A stretch of 64,000 bases of DNA from Pseudomonadota bacterium (lineage in GTDB: Bacteria; Pseudomonadota; Alphaproteobacteria; UBA1280; RI-95): the NCBI GenBank assembly GCA_016125375.1, contig WGLU01000007.1:1-64000 (forward strand). The letters are read 5' to 3'. Of this stretch, positions 35,840 through 45,468 are shown piece by piece. How positions within the stretch are numbered: the first letter of the stretch is position 1; every line of letters begins with the position of its first letter. The notes under the pieces were generated by a model that was given only the letters and a program-made list of their open reading frames with translations, made no database searches and was not told the origin of the DNA. A program made the position numbers and the translations under genes.

Positions 35840-37096
35840 GTGAGGGACTTGCGTCAACGTCATAACATCATCGCAGGATTGGATATCGGCAGCAGCAAGG
35901 TGTGCTGTTTCATCGCCGAATTGGACGATTTTTCCAATCCGCGTGTTATCGGCTATGGCGTGCAGGCCTCCCACGGTATGAAACGCGGCATGATTGTCGA
36001 TATGGACCAGACCGAACGTGCCATCCGCGAGGCGGTGCATCAGGCCGAAGAAATGGCCGGTGTCGAAATCTCCGCCGTGTACGTGGGCGTTGGCGGGGTT
36101 CACCTGACCAGCCATATGACCGACGGCCTGATTGTACTGGGCCAGCACGAGATTACCGATGCCGATCTCGACAAGGTAGTTGATGTAGCTTGCGCCAAAC
36201 AGCTCGAGGGTGACCGCCAGATCATCCACGCACTGGCCACGGCCTACGTGCTGGATAACCAGAAAGACATTCGTGACCCCCGCGGCATGACCGGTGCACG
36301 CTTGGAGTCGGAAGTGCATATTATCTCTGCCGCGAAGGCATCCGTACGTAACATCCAGCGCTGCGTGGAGCGGTGCAATCTGGAAGTTGCCGGCACGGTT
36401 GTGGAGCCCTATGCCTCGGCTCTGGCCACGCTGGTCGAGGATGAAAAAGAACTCGGCGTCTGCATGGTTGATGTAGGTGGCGGTACGTGCGATATCGCGA
36501 TTTTTGACGAAGGCGCGCTGCTGTATACCGCGGTTGTGCCAATTGGCGGCAACCACATTACCAGCGATATTGCCCGCGGCCTGTCCACGCCATTGCACCA
36601 CGCTGAACGTATCAAAACATTGTATGGCTGTGCCATGGCTTCGATGGTCGAAGGGGATGAAAATATTGACATTCCCCACGTCGGCGAAGACGAGGAAACC
36701 ATGACCGGTCACATTACACGCGGCCAGCTGGCTGGCATTATCCAGCCGCGCTGCGAAGAGATTCTCGAGATGGTAAGGGGCCAGCTCGAGAAATCCGGCT
36801 ACGAGTCGGTGATTGGGCGCCGCATTGTGCTGACCGGTGGGACGAGTCAGCTCCGCGGTATTAAAAATCTGGCCGAAATTGTCCTCGACAAGACGGTCCG
36901 GATTGCCAAACCGGTAGGACTGGAAGGCCTGACAGGCATGAGCGGTATTCCGCAAAATGCGACGGCTGCCGGTCTTATCCTGTTCGGGGCACGTCAAGCC
37001 TCGCGTCAGCTGCGCAGCCGCCGCCGCGAGTCACCAGTGTCCGGTTGGGTGGGGAGCCTGAACCGCTGGCTGCGGGAGAGTTTTCAGGCAGGATAA
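35840..37096 (+). CDS. ftsA: Cell division protein FtsA
   Basis: 418 residues, GTG start. Actin fold: AGLDIGSSKVCCFIAEL (phosphate 1), the 1C domain with MIVDMDQTERAIREAV, CMVDVGGGTCDIAIFDEGALLYT (phosphate 2), and VLTGGTSQLRGIKNLAEIV (adenosine). C-terminal SLNRWLRESFQAG is the amphipathic membrane-targeting helix. It anchors FtsZ filaments to the membrane. Confidence 0.97.
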   Translation: MRDLRQRHNIIAGLDIGSSKVCCFIAELDDFSNPRVIGYGVQASHGMKRGMIVDMDQTERAIREAVHQAEEMAGVEISAVYVGVGGVHLTSHMTDGLIVLGQHEITDADLDKVVDVACAKQLEGDRQIIHALATAYVLDNQKDIRDPRGMTGARLESEVHIISAAKASVRNIQRCVERCNLEVAGTVVEPYASALATLVEDEKELGVCMVDVGGGTCDIAIFDEGALLYTAVVPIGGNHITSDIARGLSTPLHHAERIKTLYGCAMASMVEGDENIDIPHVGEDEETMTGHITRGQLAGIIQPRCEEILEMVRGQLEKSGYESVIGRRIVLTGGTSQLRGIKNLAEIVLDKTVRIAKPVGLEGLTGMSGIPQNATAAGLILFGARQASRQLRSRRRESPVSGWVGSLNRWLRESFQAG

Positions 37097-37149
37097 TTCC
37101 TGAATGAAAAAAAACAAAAAAACGCTGTTATAAGAGGGAACAGAAAACA

Positions 37150-38400
37150 ATGATCAACATCAGCATGGTGCCAGAGCAAAGCCATCGCCCGCACATCTCG
37201 GTCATCGGGGTGGGGGGAGCCGGTGGTAACGCGGTTGCCAACATGATTCACGCCAATCTGTACGGTGTGAACTTTGTTGTTGCCAACACCGACGTTCAGG
37301 CACTGGAAATGAATCCGGCCGAAAAGAAAATCAAACTGGGTAACACTATTACCGAGGGTCTGGGCGCAGGCGCAAACCCCGAAGTAGGCGCTGCCGCGGC
37401 TGAAGAAAGCTTTGAAGAGATTCAGGAAGCCCTGCGCGGCTCCCACATGGTCTTCATCACTGCCGGTATGGGCGGTGGTACCGGTTCCGGTGCGGCGCCT
37501 GTTGTTGCGCGCGCTGCCAAGGAACTGGGTATCCTGACCGTAGCGGTCGTGACCAAGCCCTTCTCCTTTGAAGGTGCCCGCCGTATGAACGTGGCGACTG
37601 CCGCTGTGGAAGAACTGCAGCAGTATGTTGATACGGTCATCATGATCCCGAACCAGAACCTGTTCCGTATCGCCACCGAGCGCACCACGCTGCAGGAAGC
37701 CTTCAAAATGGCTGACGACGTGCTGTACAAAGGCGTACGTGGCGTGACCGACTTGATGGTTGTTCCGGGTTTCATCAACCTGGACTTCAACGACATCAAG
37801 ACCGTCATGTCCGAAATGGGTCAGGCAATGATGGGCGCAGGCGAGGCCGAAGGCGAACGCCGCGCTATCATGGCAGCCGAGATGGCCATTTCCAGCCCGC
37901 TGCTGGATGGTATTTCCATGCAGGGCGCCCGTGGCGTACTGATCAACATCACCGGTGGTGATGACATGACCCTGTACGAAGTTGACGAAGCCGCCAACCG
38001 CATCCGCGAGGAAGTGGACCCAGATGCCAACATCATCTTCGGTACCGCGTTCGACAGCACACTGGAAGGCCGCATCCGCGTCAGCGTCGTGGCAACCGGT
38101 CTGGGTGGCATTACCAACAAGAAAACCGGTTTTGCCGACCGCAGCCTGAGCACCAACGCTTTTGCTCGTCCGGCAGCCCCGGCGGTAAAAAAGCCTGAGC
38201 CGCAGAAAGCAACTGTCCACACCCCGGTAGCGGACACCCCTGCGGAAGTGACGGCGAGCGCAGAATCTTTCCTGTCCTCCTCCTCGGCAGCCAGCACCCG
38301 CAAGGTTGACGAGCTGAGCAAGGTACGTAAGGAGAAAGAAGAGACTGCCGACTTTGACGATCTGGAAATCCCCGCTTTCCTGCGCCGTCAAGCCAACTAG
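37150..38400 (+). CDS. ftsZ: Cell division protein FtsZ
   Basis: 416 residues. [14 protein letters not shown], nucleotide loop [18 protein letters not shown]7 loop [11 protein letters not shown] with its catalytic Asp, a variable linker (about 325-395) rich in Pro/Ser/Ala, and the conserved tail [16 protein letters not shown] that binds FtsA. The linker is short against many alphaproteobacteria. Codons end mainly in C/G, unlike the mur genes, which fits high expression. GAGGGAA precedes the start; terminator 23 bases after the stop. Confidence 0.98.
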   Translation: MINISMVPEQSHRPHISVIGVGGAGGNAVANMIHANLYGVNFVVANTDVQALEMNPAEKKIKLGNTITEGLGAGANPEVGAAAAEESFEEIQEALRGSHMVFITAGMGGGTGSGAAPVVARAAKELGILTVAVVTKPFSFEGARRMNVATAAVEELQQYVDTVIMIPNQNLFRIATERTTLQEAFKMADDVLYKGVRGVTDLMVVPGFINLDFNDIKTVMSEMGQAMMGAGEAEGERRAIMAAEMAISSPLLDGISMQGARGVLINITGGDDMTLYEVDEAANRIREEVDPDANIIFGTAFDSTLEGRIRVSVVATGLGGITNKKTGFADRSLSTNAFARPAAPAVKKPEPQKATVHTPVADTPAEVTASAESFLSSSSAASTRKVDELSKVRKEKEETADFDDLEIPAFLRRQAN

Positions 38401-38422
38401 CCTGTCTTAAGTACATTCCCTC

Positions 38423-38454
38423 TGGGCGTTCGTGAAAGCGGCGCCCATTTTTTT
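38423..38454 (+). terminator. Terminator after ftsZ
   Basis: TGGGCG (38423-38428) pairs with CGCCCA (38442-38447), with a 13-base loop, followed by seven T. It ends the division cluster before the opposite-strand HTH gene. Confidence 0.75.
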
Positions 38455-38465
38455 ACCGCAAAAGA

Positions 38466-38494
38466 AAACCCGCCCCCTTGTGAGGGGGCGGGTT
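38466..38494 (-). terminator. Terminator of the double HTH gene
   Basis: AACCCGCCCCC pairs with GGGGGCGGGTT; on the minus strand TTTTCTTTTG follows. It lies 12 bases past the stop of the HTH gene. Confidence 0.85.
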
Positions 38495-38505
38495 TGTTAT
38501 TCGCT

Positions 38506-39042
38506 TCAGGCCAGAACGGTCTGCTGCTTCTGGGGCAGCATCTGGAGCCAGTATTCACGCGTGGTGCCGAAAGTTTCGGCCAGGCGGTGAGCCAGCGCGG
38601 CGTACATCTTGCCGGAGCCGCTGACCAGCTTGCGCACATAGCGCACGGGCAGGTGCAGGCGGCGGGCGAGGTCTTCCACGCTCATGCCCATCGGGGCCAT
38701 GAAGTTCTCGGCCAGGACCTTGCCGGCTTCGGCCACGGGGGCCGCTTCGGCAACCGTAGCAGCCACGGGCGCACCGATCTTGGCAGCCTTGTAGTCCATC
38801 CAAGCGTCGTGCTTGTGCTGGAGACCCATCCAGAACTCGGGCGTACGGCCAAAAACCGCCGGTAACTTGGCAGCCAGGTCGTCGTCCATGTCGATCAGGC
38901 CTTCGATGAACCCCTGCATGTGCAAGGGGCTGATGTCCAGCAGCCTTGCAGCGTACTCGATGCTGCAGCCGACCGGCCACATGAAGTACTTGAGCACCAC
39001 AAAGCCGGGGTGTCCGGCAACGCGGGGGGTATTGCGGATCAT
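38506..39042 (-). CDS. Tandem HigA-like HTH protein without a toxin partner
   Basis: 178 residues with two copies of a HigA/XRE antitoxin-like helix-turn-helix fold. Copy 1 (about 25-85) has SIEYAARLLDISPLHMQGFIE and AKLPAVFGRTPEFWMGLQ. Copy 2 (about 116-175) has SVEDLARRLHLPVRYVRKLVS and HRLAETFGTTREYWLQML. Both keep the F-G-x-T-x-E/Y-W-x-x-Q/L close of HigA proteins. An Ala/Val-rich linker joins them. No HigB-type RNase gene lies beside it. It is transcribed against the cluster, between ftsZ and lpxC. It may be a dedicated transcription factor that kept only the antitoxin fold. Codon use resembles ftsZ. Confidence 0.75.
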   Translation of the reverse strand: MIRNTPRVAGHPGFVVLKYFMWPVGCSIEYAARLLDISPLHMQGFIEGLIDMDDDLAAKLPAVFGRTPEFWMGLQHKHDAWMDYKAAKIGAPVAATVAEAAPVAEAGKVLAENFMAPMGMSVEDLARRLHLPVRYVRKLVSGSGKMYAALAHRLAETFGTTREYWLQMLPQKQQTVLA

Positions 39043-39204
39043 CGGGAAAAGCTCCCGTCAAAGAGGGTTGAGGAAGAAAAAGGCAGGTAAGAGGTACAGG
39101 TATCAGCGGAATATTGTAGGTATTTGTGCAGTGCAATCAAGCGGTGTTTGCGCAAAATAAAGCACGACTTGCAAAAGGCGGCTGTCCGCGCCACAATGCG
39201 CCTT

Positions 39205-40110
39205 ATGAAAAAGCTTATGCAACGCACACTCAAAAAATCGGTCGAGGCCTCAGGCATCGGTTTGCACTCCGGCCGTACTGTCTATCTGCGCTTAGACCCG
39301 GCCCCTGTGGACACGGGCATCGTGTTTCGCCGTACCGACGTAGGTGCAGAGTTCAAAGTCACGCCCGACTGCGTGATGGACACCATGCTTTGCACGAAAA
39401 TGGGCAATGCCGAGGGGGTAACGGTCAGTACCGTTGAACACCTGATGTCCGCCCTCTATGGTGTTGGTGTAGATAACGTGATTGTGAGTCTGGATGCAGA
39501 AGAGATTCCGATTTTTGATGGCAGTGCTGCACCGTTTGTCTACCTGCTCGAGGATGCTGGCCTTGTTGCACAGGAAAAGGCGAAGAAGGTCATTAAAGTC
39601 ATGCGCAAAGTCGAAGTGAAAGACGGCGACAAGCGTGCATCTTTCAGTCCTTCAGACCACTTCTCTGTCTCATTGGAACTGGATTACAACCACCCTATTG
39701 TTCCTGCGCAGAGCAATAAGTTCCTCATTAACGGGGACTTCTATCGCAGCGGGATTGCGCGCGCGCGAACCTTCTGCTTTCAGGGCGATGTGGAAAAAAT
39801 GCAGAGCGTTGGTCTGGCGCTGGGTGGTGGTCTGGACAACGCCATTGTCGTCGGGGACTTTAGTATCCTCAACAGCACGGGCCTGCGTTATAACGACGAG
39901 TTTATGCGCCACAAGGTGCTAGACTGCATCGGTGACCTGTACATGATTGGTCACCCCATCATTGGTGCGTTTGAAGCCAGAATGACTGGCCACGGCCTGA
40001 ATAACAAACTCCTGCGGGCGCTAATGGCCGATCCTATGAATTACCGCTTCATGGAAGTCCCGTCGGACAGTGATGTTCTGCCTTTGGCACCTATAGAGGT
40101 TGCCGCCTGA
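39205..40110 (+). CDS. lpxC: UDP-3-O-acyl-GlcNAc deacetylase LpxC
   Basis: 301 residues from ATG 39205; an ATG at 39217 is the other candidate, and frames back to 39124 are not family sequence. ASGIGLHSGRTVYLRL opens the first domain. Zinc ligands are the His of STVEHLMSALYG plus the later His and Asp in RHKVLDCIGDLYMIG. DGSAAPFVYLL is conserved, and the catalytic His lies in GHGLNNKLLRALM. It commits UDP-acyl-GlcNAc to lipid A. LpxC after ftsZ is a common order in Proteobacteria. Confidence 0.96.
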   Translation: MKKLMQRTLKKSVEASGIGLHSGRTVYLRLDPAPVDTGIVFRRTDVGAEFKVTPDCVMDTMLCTKMGNAEGVTVSTVEHLMSALYGVGVDNVIVSLDAEEIPIFDGSAAPFVYLLEDAGLVAQEKAKKVIKVMRKVEVKDGDKRASFSPSDHFSVSLELDYNHPIVPAQSNKFLINGDFYRSGIARARTFCFQGDVEKMQSVGLALGGGLDNAIVVGDFSILNSTGLRYNDEFMRHKVLDCIGDLYMIGHPIIGAFEARMTGHGLNNKLLRALMADPMNYRFMEVPSDSDVLPLAPIEVAA

Positions 40111-40111
40111 T

Positions 40112-40138
40112 AAAAACCCGCCTCACGGCGGGTTTTTC
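40112..40138. terminator. Bidirectional terminator
   Basis: AAAAACCCGCC-TCAC-GGCGGGTTTTT between the convergent lpxC and DUF1513-like genes. Confidence 0.9.
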
Positions 40139-40140
40139 TT

Positions 40141-41457
40141 TTAGACCGTATCGAAGGTCGAAAGGTGCGGGCTGACAAAGACCTGCAAGTCAAAGTGTTT
40201 GACCAGCTCATAATTGCGCACGTCAATAACCGCCAGCCCCCGGTAGGAGCTACCCACGGCAATGTAAGGCGTGCCTGGAATATCCGATACACCGCGGATG
40301 GTATCAATGCCGTATTTGAGCATATCCAGACCGAAGGCAGGGCCGTCTTTTGGCATGACGGCCAGCGTGTTGGTGTACAGGTACGTGGCAAACACCGTAC
40401 CCGTCATGGTGTTTGTGGCAACCGACTGCGAACGGTTTTGTTGTTTGCCGATGAAAATGCGCTCCACCTCACCGTTGAGCGGATTGATTTTCAGCGTCGG
40501 GAGAGGGATGGATATCCGTTTGCGGCGGATGGAATCCTCGTGGAAGGCAATATCGATGTCAGGGTGACCCAGAATAGCCCGCAGAACATCCAGCGCGCGT
40601 GCCCTGTCTTCCGGTGTCTTGAGGCGGATGTACTGGTTCAGCACGGCATAGACGTGGCCTTCCGGCCCAATGTCCATGTGGGTGAGAATCGCATTCACAT
40701 CCTGCACATAGTGGCGGACAGGCTTGAGCGTTGCCGCATCGTAAACGGTCAGCTTTGGCTCAACAATATTCATCTCCAGCGGGTTGCCCGGGTTGAACTC
40801 GGCGACCTCGCCATAGTGGGTGACCACCATTTCCTTGCGGCCGGGCAGCATGCGGATTTCGTGCGGGTGGATACCACCGCTATCGAGCTTGTCCAACAAC
40901 TTGAAGGTTTGCAGGTCGTAGATTTCCAACCTGCCTGTATCTTTAACGCTGCGTGCCTGTGCGTGGCGCACTGGCAGAATAAAAACGCCTTTTTCAGGCA
41001 AGGGCTGGCCGTGACCGCCGTAGACATACCCTTCGTCAGATACGAACTGGTGTTTGACTTTATGGTCCTCGTCCACGACCAGAGATACGGGGCCGTGGTG
41101 GGCAATACAGACAACTTCACCGTTCTTGGTAGGCAAGGCATGGTGCGCACCGTGCATGGGCAGCCACGTTTGCTTAATGGCGCCTGTTGCCATATCTACT
41201 TCAGACAGAACAGCGCCACCAAAACCTGTTTTAAGGCTGTTTTCCATTCCGATGGGGTGAAGGTCACCTGTTGCACCCAGCGCAAACAGGCGGCCTTTGA
41301 GGGTGTATTCCTTGGCTGCTGGTGCGGTTGCCGCACCGGATAGAGCCGTGCCTGCCTGCGTATGTTTGGTATCCAGAACGTCGGTCGCTTTGGCGGCCGC
41401 CGCGCCGGCCAGAGCACCCCCCAGGCCAATCAATATATCGCGGCGTGTTGTTGCCAT
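40141..41457 (-). CDS. Tat-exported DUF1513-like beta-propeller protein
   Basis: 438 residues from ATG 41457, which has AAGGGG upstream; an in-frame ATG at 41556 would hide the signal. The twin-arginine signal TTRRDILIGLGGALAGAAAA targets Tat export. The body reads as a propeller with repeated strands: LYDLQTFKLLDKLD..., VYDAATLKPVRHYV..., VIDVRNYELVKHF. GGIHPHEIRMLPGRKEMVV matches the conserved GIGPHE-type motif of DUF1513 proteins, several of which occur with iron uptake or cytochrome genes. Here no such partner is adjacent, so the ligand and role are unknown. Tat export suggests folding with a cofactor. Confidence 0.7.
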   Translation of the reverse strand: MATTRRDILIGLGGALAGAAAAKATDVLDTKHTQAGTALSGAATAPAAKEYTLKGRLFALGATGDLHPIGMENSLKTGFGGAVLSEVDMATGAIKQTWLPMHGAHHALPTKNGEVVCIAHHGPVSLVVDEDHKVKHQFVSDEGYVYGGHGQPLPEKGVFILPVRHAQARSVKDTGRLEIYDLQTFKLLDKLDSGGIHPHEIRMLPGRKEMVVTHYGEVAEFNPGNPLEMNIVEPKLTVYDAATLKPVRHYVQDVNAILTHMDIGPEGHVYAVLNQYIRLKTPEDRARALDVLRAILGHPDIDIAFHEDSIRRKRISIPLPTLKINPLNGEVERIFIGKQQNRSQSVATNTMTGTVFATYLYTNTLAVMPKDGPAFGLDMLKYGIDTIRGVSDIPGTPYIAVGSSYRGLAVIDVRNYELVKHFDLQVFVSPHLSTFDTV

Positions 41458-41589
41458 GGCTTTCCCCTTTTCATAACCTGCAAGTGGCTTTGCACCACGT
41501 ATTCTTATGGTTTTACTCGCCAGTAAAGGAGCTGACAAGCTGATCGAATCATGCATTCAGCATAGCACTTAGATGATTGGCGAAAAAGA

Positions 41590-42606
41590 TCATAGACCCT
41601 TATCCCGTGCCCTCAGGGATGCATTTAGCTCTGTAATCATCAGAAATACAAATAACAGATAGCCAATTAGGATGGCAGCAGGTACGGCATAGTTAAGGAT
41701 GCCTCTATCGATGGCAATGAGGCGCTGTTTGCAACTTAGAACCTCCACTTGTGCACCTATGGGGTAGCGTGGGAAGGAGCTATAACCATCAGTGACATGC
41801 ATCTGCGCGCCATTTGCCAAGATCAGTTCAGGCAAATAATAGGGATCTTTCAACCGTTTTCGGGGATTATCTGGGGATATGTATGTTTTTACATAACCAG
41901 TTACTTTGCCAGATACGCGTTCCTGCTCAGAGCTGTCGGGGCAAAAAGGAGCAGATGATTGCAGCAAAAAAAAGATTACAAAAACTGAAGCAAAGCAAAC
42001 TAACCAGAAGAACCTGAAAATACTCCGCCATTTGGGCGGGGCTCGCCCTTCTTTATCGTGGAAGGGCAGGCGTTTAAGTAAAGCCCTATGTAAGTTTGAT
42101 GCGAGACGGTTTGTTGATTGTTGGGCGCTTTTAGACTGCTCCATTGCTGGCTGGAAGGCGACGTATACATAAAGAACGGCACAGATAATTGGAATGATCA
42201 TTTCGTATCCATAAGAGAGCCACGTGGACATCAACAAACCTATAATGGTCAGGAAGAGGGTCATGATTGCTGCATGTGCACGGCTTGATTCTGTTACGGC
42301 GGTTACAGATTGGTTAGCCACTAAACGCAGAACAATTTCATCATCTGGCACACGGCGTCCAAAGTAAAACACCTCTTCGCGATGTTCTCTGCCGGCGTGT
42401 GAGTAACAGACAGATAGTAGGCTTTCTGTCTGCATTTTAGACCAATCAATACTACTTGGCCTTATGACGATGTAGTGCTTGCGATTGACGATTTTACCAA
42501 ATGCATAACTACCGTAGAGTGCCAGAAAATACCAATAGATATGTTCAATCGTCAGCTCCCCCCAGAAGGGCGGTAAGGCATTGGTCAGGATATCAAGTAC
42601 CTGCAT
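41590..42606 (-). CDS. DUF3592-like membrane protein (copy 1)
   Basis: 338 residues. TM segments near 20-38, 115-135, 138-155, 205-222 and 305-328, with a soluble loop (about 230-290) ending FPRYPIGAQVEVLSCKQRLIAIDRG, the DUF3592-style strand pair before the last TM. N-terminal PPFWGELTIEHIYWYFLALYG matches PPYWGELTVAHVLAYIVLVF of the gene upstream, so the two are tandem duplicates that have since diverged. Gap of 8 bases; probably one transcript. No known function. Confidence 0.65.
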   Translation of the reverse strand: MQVLDILTNALPPFWGELTIEHIYWYFLALYGSYAFGKIVNRKHYIVIRPSSIDWSKMQTESLLSVCYSHAGREHREEVFYFGRRVPDDEIVLRLVANQSVTAVTESSRAHAAIMTLFLTIIGLLMSTWLSYGYEMIIPIICAVLYVYVAFQPAMEQSKSAQQSTNRLASNLHRALLKRLPFHDKEGRAPPKWRSIFRFFWLVCFASVFVIFFLLQSSAPFCPDSSEQERVSGKVTGYVKTYISPDNPRKRLKDPYYLPELILANGAQMHVTDGYSSFPRYPIGAQVEVLSCKQRLIAIDRGILNYAVPAAILIGYLLFVFLMITELNASLRARDKGL

Positions 42607-42614
42607 GGCAGCAC

Positions 42615-43601
42615 TTACCCGTTGCGGGGACGGTTGAAACTCAGGGGAATCAGCTCCCCAATGGCAATCAGCGCCAGCAGTGGGAAGGCAAACAGCCAGC
42701 CGAGGGGGAGCAGGTAGGTGAACAAGCCTCTGTCGATATAGGCAGGGGTGTTGCGGCCCTGACAGGTAATCAGGTTGACTTGCGTACCCGTCGGGTAGGC
42801 GCGGTAGAACTTGTCACCATCGGTTACCTGAATGGTCTGATGGTCCGGCAGGCGCACGACTGGCAGATAAGTATAATCAGAGAGGAAAAAAGTATTCCTG
42901 CCGGAACTATGTGTTCGTTTGACTGCGGTATAGTCTTCTATCACCCCGGTTAAAGGTTCCTCACGGTTGAACAGGCAAAAGTCCTGCACGGAATACCATG
43001 CACTGGCCAGCGAAATTGCAAGAACAGCAAGCAGGATGACGGACTGCGCTTTGAGGACGGTATCCCCAGCACGGCACAGCAGTGCATAGACGGCATTGTA
43101 GAAGCCGTTATGCCGCCAGTCAGGGGCTCTGGTTGGGAATGCGCGGGGTTTAACCGTCAGGCCCAGCAGGACCAAAAGCCCGGTACAAAATAGCAAAGGG
43201 GCCTCGTACCCGTACGACAGCCATGCAGCTGCCGAAAAAGCCAAGACAAGAAAGAAAAACTGGATATAACCTGCGCTGCGCCATTTGTTGTAGCCCGCAT
43301 GCGCCACCTTGCCGCTGATAATAGTCAGCCACAGGGGATAACCCTCAATCGGAGGAGCAAGGAAGACAATTTTCTGCTCCTGCAATTTACCATCCAGATG
43401 GAACGTGACTTTGATGGTCCAGTCGTTGGTTTGGTTGTCCCAGTCAACGGTTTCAGCAGGGAGGACGCTAATAGAACGCCGGTGGCCCAGCCAACTGCCA
43501 ACACGTATGGCAAAAAAGACGAGCACGATGTACGCCAGAACGTGCGCAACGGTCAACTCCCCCCAATATGGAGGGAGCTGACTCAGGAAGATATCCAGCA
43601 C
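42615..43601 (-). CDS. DUF3592-like membrane protein (copy 2)
   Basis: 328 residues, same plan as its downstream neighbour: N-terminal PPYWGELTVAHVL, paired TM segments around 115-150, one near 190-205, then the soluble loop with FYRAYPTGTQVNLITCQGRNTPAYIDRGLFTY and a last TM (about 290-312). Starts 7 bases from the end of the phaC gene, on the same strand, so it may be co-transcribed with it. Function unknown. Sequence identity with copy 1 is low except for the ends. Confidence 0.65.
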   Translation of the reverse strand: MLDIFLSQLPPYWGELTVAHVLAYIVLVFFAIRVGSWLGHRRSISVLPAETVDWDNQTNDWTIKVTFHLDGKLQEQKIVFLAPPIEGYPLWLTIISGKVAHAGYNKWRSAGYIQFFFLVLAFSAAAWLSYGYEAPLLFCTGLLVLLGLTVKPRAFPTRAPDWRHNGFYNAVYALLCRAGDTVLKAQSVILLAVLAISLASAWYSVQDFCLFNREEPLTGVIEDYTAVKRTHSSGRNTFFLSDYTYLPVVRLPDHQTIQVTDGDKFYRAYPTGTQVNLITCQGRNTPAYIDRGLFTYLLPLGWLFAFPLLALIAIGELIPLSFNRPRNG

Positions 43602-43608
43602 GGAGCTG

Positions 43609-45468
43609 TTATTCCTTCACGTAGGTACCGGGAGCCGGGCACAGTGGTGGATGTTTGGCATCGCCGAGTTTCTTCGGCGCAGCGACTTCCTCGCCAGAGA
43701 GCTTCTTGACCCATTCTTTCCAATCCGGCCACCAGCTGCCTTCGGTCTGCTTCTGACCTGCCAGCCATTTTTCGCTGTCGTCGGTGTTCACGTCACCGGC
43801 CCAGAAGTAACCACGCGGGTTGCTTGCAGGGTTGGCAACGCCAGCTACGTGGCCAGAGTTACCCAGAATGAACCGCACCTTGGACTTGAGCTTGTTCATG
43901 GGAGCGTAGCAGCTCTTCCACGGGGTAATGTGGTCGGACTTGGCGCTCACCATGTAGATGGGTTGGTCGATGAGGCTGATGTCGATTTTCTCGCCCAGCA
44001 GGGAGAGTTTGTCCTTCTTCACCAGATTGTTCTGCAGGTACATGTTGCGCAGGTAGTAGCTGTGCATGGCGCAGGGCATGCGGGTGTTGTCGTCGTTCCA
44101 GTAGAGCAGATCGAACGGGAACGGATCCTGACCCAACAGATAGTTGTTGACGACGAACGACCAGATGAGGTCGTTGGAGCGCAACATGCTGAAGGTTGCA
44201 GCCATTTCGGAACCATCCAGATAGCCGCGGTCGTTCATGCGTTTTTCCAGATCGGTCACTTGCTCTTCGTCGATGAAGATGCCCAGCTCGCCGGCTTCGG
44301 TAAAGTCCATCAGCGTGGTGAAGAAGGTTGCGGAGTTAACGCGCTTGTCCTTTTTCTTGGCCATGTAGGCCAAAGTGGCGGAGAGCAACGTACCGCCGAT
44401 GCAGTAGCCGATCATGTTCAGGTCTTTTTGGCCTGTGATGGCCAGCACCTGCTCGATGGCTTCCAGAATGCCTTCCTTCATGTAGGTGTCAAAGCCGACG
44501 TCCTTGTAGGACGAGTCCGGGTTCTTCCAGCTGATGATGAAAGTTTGCAGGCCGCAGTCTTCCACGCAGTAACGCACGAAGGAGTTCTCCGGGCGCATGT
44601 CCAGAATGTAGTACTTGTTGATCCACGGCGGCGAAATCAGCAGTGGGCGGGCATGGACTTTAGGTGTTTTGGGTGTGTATTGAATAATTTCGATCAGGCG
44701 GTTGCGGAATACGACCTCACCCTCGGTCACAGCAATGTTTTTGCCGATTTCAAAGGCGTCACGGTCGGTCATGCTGATACGCAGTTGGCCTTTGCCGCGC
44801 TCCAGATCGTGCAGCAGGTTTTGCAGACCCTGAACCAGGTTCTTGCCACCTGTTTCCATAGTTTTGCGCAGAACTTCGGGGTTGGTGAAGGGCGAGTTGG
44901 TGGGTGCTGCCGCATCAATAAACTGGCGGACGTAAAAATCTACCTTTTCGCGGGTTTTGGGGTCCAGACCTTCTACGCTGCGCACGTTATCCAGCATCCA
45001 GTTGGCGGTAAGCAGGTAGGATTGCTTCATGAAGTCGAACACCATGTTCTGGGTCCAGTCCTCATGGTTAAAGCGGCGGTCGCCTTTTTCCGGGGTCGCA
45101 ACAGGTGTGGGGGTTTTGCCCATCATACGTTCGGCGACATTTGCCCACAGCGCCAGTTGTTTCTGGTACCAGTCCAGCTGCATTTGTACGATTTTTTCCG
45201 GGTTGGCCATCATTTTTTCGTTCAAAGCCATGAACGCTTTGACCACGCTGTTCATGCTGCCCATGCCCAGGCCAACTTCGCCATGCTTCTCCATGAAATG
45301 CTTCATGATTTTGGCGCTTTCCTCGCCAATGTGGGCCATGTTCAGGCTTTGTAGGCCCTTGGTGGCAAACTCGTGCATCAGCTTGGCTTGTTGCTCGGCA
45401 ATGTCGGTCATATGCACGGCATGCGGGCTGGTCGAAGAAGCTTTTTTCTTTTCGGTAGCGGGGGCCAT
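43609..45468 (-). CDS. phaC: Class I poly(3-hydroxyalkanoate) synthase PhaC
   Basis: 619 residues from ATG 45468 with AAGGAA upstream. The N-terminal domain (to about 240) has TNPEVLRKTMETGGKNLVQGLQ split motifs of class I. The catalytic alpha/beta domain has the lipase-like box GYCIGGT with the nucleophilic Cys, Asp in VSAKSDHITPW, and His in LGNSGHVAGVANP. PRGYFW and the C-terminal W-P-x-W are typical. It polymerises hydroxyacyl-CoA into storage granules. phaA/phaB are not in the window. The OmpA-like gene diverges from it 184 bases away. Confidence 0.96.
   Translation of the reverse strand: MAPATEKKKASSTSPHAVHMTDIAEQQAKLMHEFATKGLQSLNMAHIGEESAKIMKHFMEKHGEVGLGMGSMNSVVKAFMALNEKMMANPEKIVQMQLDWYQKQLALWANVAERMMGKTPTPVATPEKGDRRFNHEDWTQNMVFDFMKQSYLLTANWMLDNVRSVEGLDPKTREKVDFYVRQFIDAAAPTNSPFTNPEVLRKTMETGGKNLVQGLQNLLHDLERGKGQLRISMTDRDAFEIGKNIAVTEGEVVFRNRLIEIIQYTPKTPKVHARPLLISPPWINKYYILDMRPENSFVRYCVEDCGLQTFIISWKNPDSSYKDVGFDTYMKEGILEAIEQVLAITGQKDLNMIGYCIGGTLLSATLAYMAKKKDKRVNSATFFTTLMDFTEAGELGIFIDEEQVTDLEKRMNDRGYLDGSEMAATFSMLRSNDLIWSFVVNNYLLGQDPFPFDLLYWNDDNTRMPCAMHSYYLRNMYLQNNLVKKDKLSLLGEKIDISLIDQPIYMVSAKSDHITPWKSCYAPMNKLKSKVRFILGNSGHVAGVANPASNPRGYFWAGDVNTDDSEKWLAGQKQTEGSWWPDWKEWVKKLSGEEVAAPKKLGDAKHPPLCPAPGTYVKE

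Noticed and set aside
35606-38391. Two long frames antisense to ftsA and ftsZ
   Set aside because: Shadow frames with no recognisable domain; both sense genes are certain.
43651-45354. 567-codon frame antisense to phaC
   Set aside because: Shadow frame; phaC has full catalytic motifs and its own ribosome site.
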